Positions 59,597 to 64,000 of a stretch of 64,000 nt of DNA are shown here, in pieces. Origin of the DNA: an uncultured Butyricicoccus sp. Lineage in GTDB: Bacteria > Bacillota > Clostridia > Oscillospirales > Butyricicoccaceae. Every line of letters begins with the position of its first letter. The first letter of the stretch is position 1. Under the pieces are notes generated by a model. The model ran no database searches and was not told where the DNA came from. It worked only from the letters and a program-made list of their open reading frames with translations. Location of the stretch: assembly GCA_944376065.1 (NCBI GenBank), contig CALWBL010000001.1:248001-312000 (forward strand). The letters run 5' to 3'. The position numbers and the translations under genes are program-made.

Positions 59597-59626
59597 TATT
59601 ATGTGTGGCATTTAAAAATATATAAG
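59597..59626 (-). promoter_or_regulatory. Sigma-G-like promoter of the SASP gene
   Basis: Minus strand CTTATA (59626-59621), 17-bp spacer, CATAATA (59603-59597), matching the sigma-G pattern HATR and CATnnTA. Confidence 0.6.
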
Positions 59627-59690
59627 ATGTAAATTTTGGATATAAAAAATCCACAAGTTATGTTTTAAAATTTAACTTGTGGATAAAATT

Positions 59691-60938
59691 TTATGAATTT
59701 ATTAACTTTTCAGCAGCAAGTAAAATACCCGCTTTACCTGATGAATAAGTAAGTCCTCCCTGCATAAAGCAAACATAAGGCTCACGCATTGGGGCATCAG
59801 CGGAAAGTTCAATTGATGCACCCTGAACAAAAGCACCCGCCGCCATAATAACAGGGTCATCATAACCAGGCATTGCCCAAGGCTCTGGAGTTACAAAAGA
59901 ATCAACTGGAGCACCCGATTGTATACCCTCACAAAAACGGCGAAGAGGCTTGTCAGCGCCAAATGATATTGTTTGAATTATATCATATCTGGGGGTTTGT
60001 GGAAGTGGGTCTACTGTATAACCTAAATCCATCATAACCTGAGCACAGAAAATAGCAGTCTTAATAGCCTGCATAGTTGTATGGGGTGCCATAAACAAAC
60101 CTTGATATAGCAGTCTATTTTGTCCCATTGTGCAGCCACATTCTCCACCAATTCCAGGAGCAGTTAAACGATAAGCTGCGTTTTCTACTAAATCTTTACG
60201 ACCGACAACGTAGCCGCCTGTTGGAGCAAGTCCACCACCAATATTTTTAATAAGCGAGCCTGCACACAAATCTGCACCCACATGAGTAGGCTCAATAGTT
60301 TCTGTAAACTCACCATAGCAGTTATCAACCATAATAACAGCATTTGGATTAACCCGCTTAATAGTTTTACAAATCTCACCTATTTCTGTGCAGCTAAGAG
60401 TTTGACGAACAGCATAACCACGAGAACGTTGTATATAAATCAGCTTTATATCTTTTTCTTTTGCAGCTTCTTCAATCGCTGGTAAATCAGGTAAACCGTC
60501 TTTTAAATCAACTTGACGATATTTAATACCATAATTTTTCATACTGCCAATATAATCGCCTGTTATAGTTCCTAAAAGTGTGTCATAAGGTGCACTTGTA
60601 ACACTTAAAATAACATCATCCGACTTTAAAGCAGAAAATAATGCACAACAAAGAGCATGTGTACCATTTACAAATCCTATTCTAACAAGACCAGCCTCAG
60701 CACCAAATAAATCGGCATAAATCTTGTCTAATGTGTCACGACCATGGTCATCATAGCCATAACCAGTAGTACCTGCAAACATGCTGTCAGACACACGATG
60801 TTTTCTAAATGCTGCAAGCACTCTTTCTGTGTTTTTATCACAAATCTCCTCTAGGCGGGCAAAATAAGGCGCAATTTTCTTTTCTGCCTCTTTACCCAGC
60901 TTATAAGTTTTCTCGGATATTCCAAGATAATTTTCCAT
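59691..60938 (-). CDS. Methionine gamma-lyase family PLP protein (aluminium-resistance type)
   Basis: 415 residues from the ATG at 60938 (GGAGC upstream; the longer frame crosses into the neighbour). Fold-type I PLP enzyme of the clostridial Met_gamma_lyase/YnbB group: SDSMFAGTTGYGYDDHGRDTLD (in pieces), GTHALCCALFS, MVDNCYGEF, and SLIKNIGGGLAPTGGYVVG with the PLP lysine. Often called aluminium resistance protein; the substrate is uncertain. Lies 31 bp after the unknown membrane-anchored gene. Confidence 0.9.
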   Translation of the reverse strand: MENYLGISEKTYKLGKEAEKKIAPYFARLEEICDKNTERVLAAFRKHRVSDSMFAGTTGYGYDDHGRDTLDKIYADLFGAEAGLVRIGFVNGTHALCCALFSALKSDDVILSVTSAPYDTLLGTITGDYIGSMKNYGIKYRQVDLKDGLPDLPAIEEAAKEKDIKLIYIQRSRGYAVRQTLSCTEIGEICKTIKRVNPNAVIMVDNCYGEFTETIEPTHVGADLCAGSLIKNIGGGLAPTGGYVVGRKDLVENAAYRLTAPGIGGECGCTMGQNRLLYQGLFMAPHTTMQAIKTAIFCAQVMMDLGYTVDPLPQTPRYDIIQTISFGADKPLRRFCEGIQSGAPVDSFVTPEPWAMPGYDDPVIMAAGAFVQGASIELSADAPMREPYVCFMQGGLTYSSGKAGILLAAEKLINS

Positions 60939-60969
60939 TTTAATAGCTCCATTTTTAAAATTTAAACTC

Positions 60970-61725
60970 CTATTTTTCATAAATAGGAGTTGTTTGACTA
61001 GGTAAAATAAAGTCATCTTCTTTTGGAAGTTCACTGCTTACACTTACCTCAAGTTTTCTTGTCATTTTACCACTTTTAGAAAAATCGGCTGAATACAGCA
61101 GCCCATTTTTAAGTGAAATACGATATATTCCAATATTTTCACCGATTTGAGTGTCTACTTCTATAAGTATTTCACCATTTTCTTGATACATTCTACTGCC
61201 TGTTATATATTCATCACTTATTTGCAAAATTGTTTCATATGTTGGAATCATTGCAGTAGAATCCCATGTAAAATCACCCATTGGTATTTGTCGAAAACTA
61301 TCTGATTTCTGTGTAAAAGTGTAGCAAATATCATCAAAATATATTTGAGTATAGTCTATATTTCCATCTTGGGTCAAATAATCAACACGACAGGCATTAT
61401 CCATAACCGATTGTTTGCATGAAATTGCGCCTGACACATCACCATAATATAGCATATTTGATATTGTAGCAGTGTATTTTTCTGGACGTTTAAGGCTATT
61501 TATAAGTTGTTTTACATTTGTTTCATCAACCTTAACTTGACCCGCAATAACAAGATTTTGTTCTAACATATCAATATCTGTAGAAGAAGGCTCGATATCA
61601 GATAACGATATTATATCATCAGGGGTTTGGTAAGCAACTCCTGAAAGATACAAACTCATGCCAAGGATAATTATAAGAAATAATGCCCCAATAGCGGCAA
61701 GCATAGGAGGTTTTAACTTTTTCAA
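60970..61725 (-). CDS. Unknown membrane-anchored extracytoplasmic protein
   Basis: 251 residues from TTG at 61725 (AAAGGAGGA 5 nt upstream; an ATG at 61746 lies before this site). One N-terminal membrane segment (about 8-28) then a soluble domain of about 220 residues, mostly predicted beta, with two Cys and acidic patches. The pattern (ITNMLYYG-like strand, QIYFDDICYTF, EIDTQIGENIGIYRISLKNGLL in pieces) resembles outer-leaflet lipoprotein folds of the LolA/LppX type only in outline. Follows mnaA by 26 bp, so possibly in the tagO-mnaA operon. No function assigned. Confidence 0.65.
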   Translation of the reverse strand: MKKLKPPMLAAIGALFLIIILGMSLYLSGVAYQTPDDIISLSDIEPSSTDIDMLEQNLVIAGQVKVDETNVKQLINSLKRPEKYTATISNMLYYGDVSGAISCKQSVMDNACRVDYLTQDGNIDYTQIYFDDICYTFTQKSDSFRQIPMGDFTWDSTAMIPTYETILQISDEYITGSRMYQENGEILIEVDTQIGENIGIYRISLKNGLLYSADFSKSGKMTRKLEVSVSSELPKEDDFILPSQTTPIYEK

Positions 61726-61751
61726 AACATTTCCTCCTTTATGCATTAAAT

Positions 61752-62900
61752 TTATGGCAGAAATGCTTGTGGTGCATCTTGTCTAATTTTAAAATGATGC
61801 TCGATTGCATGCAAAATACGCTCACATGCATGACCATCACCATATGGGTTTACCGCATGAGCCATTTTTTCATAAGCGTTAGCATTATCAAACAGCTCAC
61901 ATGCAAGAGTATAAATGTTTTCTTCTTCGATTCCTGCAAGTTTAACTGTACCTGCCTCAACTGCCTCTGGGCGTTCAGTTTCTTTTCTTAAAACCAAAAC
62001 AGGCTTGCCAAGGCTGGGAGCTTCCTCTTGAAGCCCACCGGAGTCTGTCATAATCATATAACAGCGTGACATTAAGTTGTGCATTTCATCAACAGAAAGT
62101 GGTGCAATTAGATGTATTCTATCATGTCCGCCAAGGATTTTTTCTGATGTTTCACGAACATATGGACTTAAATGCACAGGATATACAAAATGCACATCTT
62201 CATATTTATTTGCAAGTTTTAATATCGCATGATAAATATTTTCCATTGGCTCGCCATAATTTTCTCTGCGGTGAGCAGTAACAAGCACAACTCTATTATT
62301 TTCAAAATCCAGATTTTTAAGGTTTTCATCCTTAAACTCATAATCTAGCTTAACTGTCATATGAATTGCATCAACTACAGTGTTGCCGCAAATATAAACA
62401 CCATCACAAATATTTTCACGTTTTAAGTTTTCACTATTTCGTGGAGTTGGGGCAAAATGCAATTCTGCAATCTGACCAATAAGTTTTCTATTCATTTCCT
62501 CTGGAAATGGCGAATATCTATCAAATGTGCGAAGTCCTGCCTCAACATGACCTACTGGAATCTGATGATAAAAGGCACCCAGCGCACCAGCAAATGCGGT
62601 TGAAGTATCTCCATGGACTAAAACGATATCTGGCTTTGCAGTGTTTAAGACTTCATCTAAACCATGCAGAGATTTTTCTGTAATTGTAGAAAGTGTTTGC
62701 TTTGGCTGCATAATATCAAGGTCATAGTCAGGCTTTATATTAAAAATTTCAAGCACTTGGTCAAGCATTTGACGGTGCTGTGCTGTAACACAGACTATTG
62801 ACTCCATATTTTCATTTTTTCCAACTGCATGAACAAGTGGAGCCATTTTAATTGCCTCTGGTCTAGTTCCAAAGACAGTCATTACTTTAATTTTGCTCAT
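61752..62900 (-). CDS. mnaA: UDP-N-acetylglucosamine 2-epimerase
   Basis: 382 residues from the ATG at 62900 (AAGGAGGA upstream, inside the end of tagO). Motifs: MTVFGTRPEAIKMAPL, VHGDTSTAFAGALGAF, GHVEAGLRTFDRYSPFPEEMNR (in pieces) and TDSGGLQEEAPSLGKP. It makes UDP-ManNAc for wall teichoic acid linkage units or capsule. Overlaps tagO by 14 bp, indicating coupled translation. Confidence 0.96.
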   Translation of the reverse strand: MSKIKVMTVFGTRPEAIKMAPLVHAVGKNENMESIVCVTAQHRQMLDQVLEIFNIKPDYDLDIMQPKQTLSTITEKSLHGLDEVLNTAKPDIVLVHGDTSTAFAGALGAFYHQIPVGHVEAGLRTFDRYSPFPEEMNRKLIGQIAELHFAPTPRNSENLKRENICDGVYICGNTVVDAIHMTVKLDYEFKDENLKNLDFENNRVVLVTAHRRENYGEPMENIYHAILKLANKYEDVHFVYPVHLSPYVRETSEKILGGHDRIHLIAPLSVDEMHNLMSRCYMIMTDSGGLQEEAPSLGKPVLVLRKETERPEAVEAGTVKLAGIEEENIYTLACELFDNANAYEKMAHAVNPYGDGHACERILHAIEHHFKIRQDAPQAFLP

Positions 62901-63993
62901 CTTGGGTTTCCTCCTTATGTCCATTAGATTGTTCATCAGAATCATCTAAAGCCTTTTCTATATTGTCACGAGATTCTTTTCTTCGGTTTACAATTATCCA
63001 GCCACCTACAGCAATAGCTAAAATAACAGCAAGAAGCAATAACATCGCTTTAGCCTCACCGCTTGTTGTAAGAACAACTGCTGCAAGTCCCAGTGTACCA
63101 CTTATTGCATATAAAATTGCAACCGCTTGCTTTACATTAAAGCCCATATCCACCAAACGGTGATGCACATGCCCTCTGTCTGGACTCATAGGACTTCTGC
63201 CTTCAAGCACTCTGCGGGTAATTGCAGATGCGGTGTCGAAAATTGGAAGTCCAAGAATAAGCAGCGGAACTGCAAATGAGACAACGGCATAAAATTTGAA
63301 AAATCCGCTTATAGACATTGTCGCAAGCATATATCCCAAAAATGTAGAACCTGTATCGCCCATAAAAATCTCAGCAGGGTTAAAATTATATGGAATAAAA
63401 CCTAAACAAGCACCTGTAAGACAAGCCATAGTAACTGCAACACCAAATTCATAATTTAAAAGAGCAACTGCTAGCATAGTAAGTGATGCAATAGATGAAA
63501 CACCAACTGCAAGACCATCAAGACCGTCAATAAGATTTACTGCATTTGTTATGCCTACAATCCAGATGATAGTCACAGGAATTGCAAAAATCCCAAGTGA
63601 AAAATAAGGTTCTGATGATAATGGATTAAGATTTGAGAAAAACTCAATCTTCATACCACCAATGCAAACCGGAATTGCTGCTGCAATTATTTGAACAATG
63701 AATTTAAACTTTGCACCAAGTGCTAAAACATCGTCAAATATGCCTAATACAACAATTATCATGGCACCAATCAAAATACTAAGCATTTGCACATCAAATT
63801 TATAAAATACAAGCATTGCACCCATAAAACCTATAAAAATTGCTAGACCGCCCAATCTGGGAGTTGGTTTTTTATGCATGCGTCTGGAATCTTTAGGCAC
63901 ATCTATAGCACCGATTTTATAAGCAAAACGCTTTACAAGCGGCGTTAATGCATAAGAAAGAATACCAGATAGTATAAATGCACCGACAATCAT
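62887..63993 (-). CDS. tagO: Undecaprenyl-phosphate GlcNAc-1-phosphate transferase (TagO/WecA)
   Basis: 368 residues, about eleven membrane segments. Family motifs: DVPKDSRRMHKKPTPRLGG, DDVLALGAKFKF, NAVNLIDGLDGLA, MGDTGSTFLGY and RGHVHHRLVDMG, which mark TagO/WecA rather than MraY. A charged tail (about 335-368) follows. It begins 7 bp from the window edge; no ribosome site is visible, so the true start may lie outside. It starts wall-polymer synthesis on lipid carrier. Confidence 0.93.
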   Translation of the reverse strand: MIVGAFILSGILSYALTPLVKRFAYKIGAIDVPKDSRRMHKKPTPRLGGLAIFIGFMGAMLVFYKFDVQMLSILIGAMIIVVLGIFDDVLALGAKFKFIVQIIAAAIPVCIGGMKIEFFSNLNPLSSEPYFSLGIFAIPVTIIWIVGITNAVNLIDGLDGLAVGVSSIASLTMLAVALLNYEFGVAVTMACLTGACLGFIPYNFNPAEIFMGDTGSTFLGYMLATMSISGFFKFYAVVSFAVPLLILGLPIFDTASAITRRVLEGRSPMSPDRGHVHHRLVDMGFNVKQAVAILYAISGTLGLAAVVLTTSGEAKAMLLLLAVILAIAVGGWIIVNRRKESRDNIEKALDDSDEQSNGHKEETQDEQN

Positions 63994-64000
63994 TCCAATG

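Noticed and set aside
1..64000. Mobile element, prophage, CRISPR array, or defence system
   Set aside because: No transposase, integrase, phage gene, cas gene, regular repeat array or unusual base composition was found in any region; all large genes are chromosomal housekeeping or sporulation genes.

Overview
The window is a stretch of core chromosome from a low-GC, endospore-forming Gram-positive anaerobe, most likely a member of the Clostridia and probably of the Oscillospiraceae/Ruminococcaceae group (inference). Support comes from an alpha/beta-type small acid-soluble spore protein, SpoIIR, a PdaA-type muramic deacetylase and a BofC-like protein. A large Bacillus-type SRP RNA, a Phe T-box leader, AGGAGG ribosome sites almost everywhere and frequent TTG/GTG starts point the same way. 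I found no insertion sequence, prophage, CRISPR array, toxin-antitoxin pair or recognisable defence island.

Layout. 1-6.2 kb: start of der, a DUF512 radical-SAM protein, rpmF with yceD, an RluA pseudouridine synthase, pnp and rpsO. 6.2-10.8 kb: a candidate orphan small RNA, an unknown membrane protein, phosphohexomutase, then a structured leader with a terminator in front of a radical-SAM gene (possible queuine lyase) and a YhhQ-type queuosine-precursor transporter. 10.8-16.6 kb: glnS, gltX, a MocR regulator and an AEC transporter. 16.6-27.5 kb: a complete type II fatty-acid-synthesis locus (fabH-fabK-fabG-fabF-accB-fabZ-accC-accD-accA-acpP, then fabT and a DegV/FakB protein; fabD divergent), with related FabT-like operators at three promoters. 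27.6-31.8 kb: a DEAD-box helicase, cbiB, cbiET and tRNA-Cys. 31.8-41.4 kb: T-box-pheS-pheT, ireB, prfC, recR-ebfC-dnaX and the SRP RNA. 41.4-49.9 kb: a class A PBP, BofC-like protein, PdaA-like deacetylase, amidase, O-antigen-ligase-like protein, spoIIR, ispE and a PHP protein. 50-56.2 kb: DUF378, ackA, tmcAL, and rplU-prp-rpmA-obgE. 56.2-64 kb: rpiA, nagB behind a BglG-type RAT/terminator, a mutarotase-like gene, a BglG/LicT antiterminator, SASP, a methionine-gamma-lyase-like PLP enzyme, an unknown membrane-anchored protein, mnaA and tagO.

The genes themselves are ordinary. The interesting signals are regulatory. They are the leader of the queuosine-salvage pair, the RAT site that ties nagB to the nearby BglG-family antiterminator, FabT-like boxes overlapping the -35 elements of the divergent fabH/fabD promoters, a probable ATT start codon for fabH, an orphan RNA of about 95 nt, and a long hairpin in front of pnp. 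Most lie between genes and need transcript mapping to confirm. All promoter, terminator and structure calls were made by eye.
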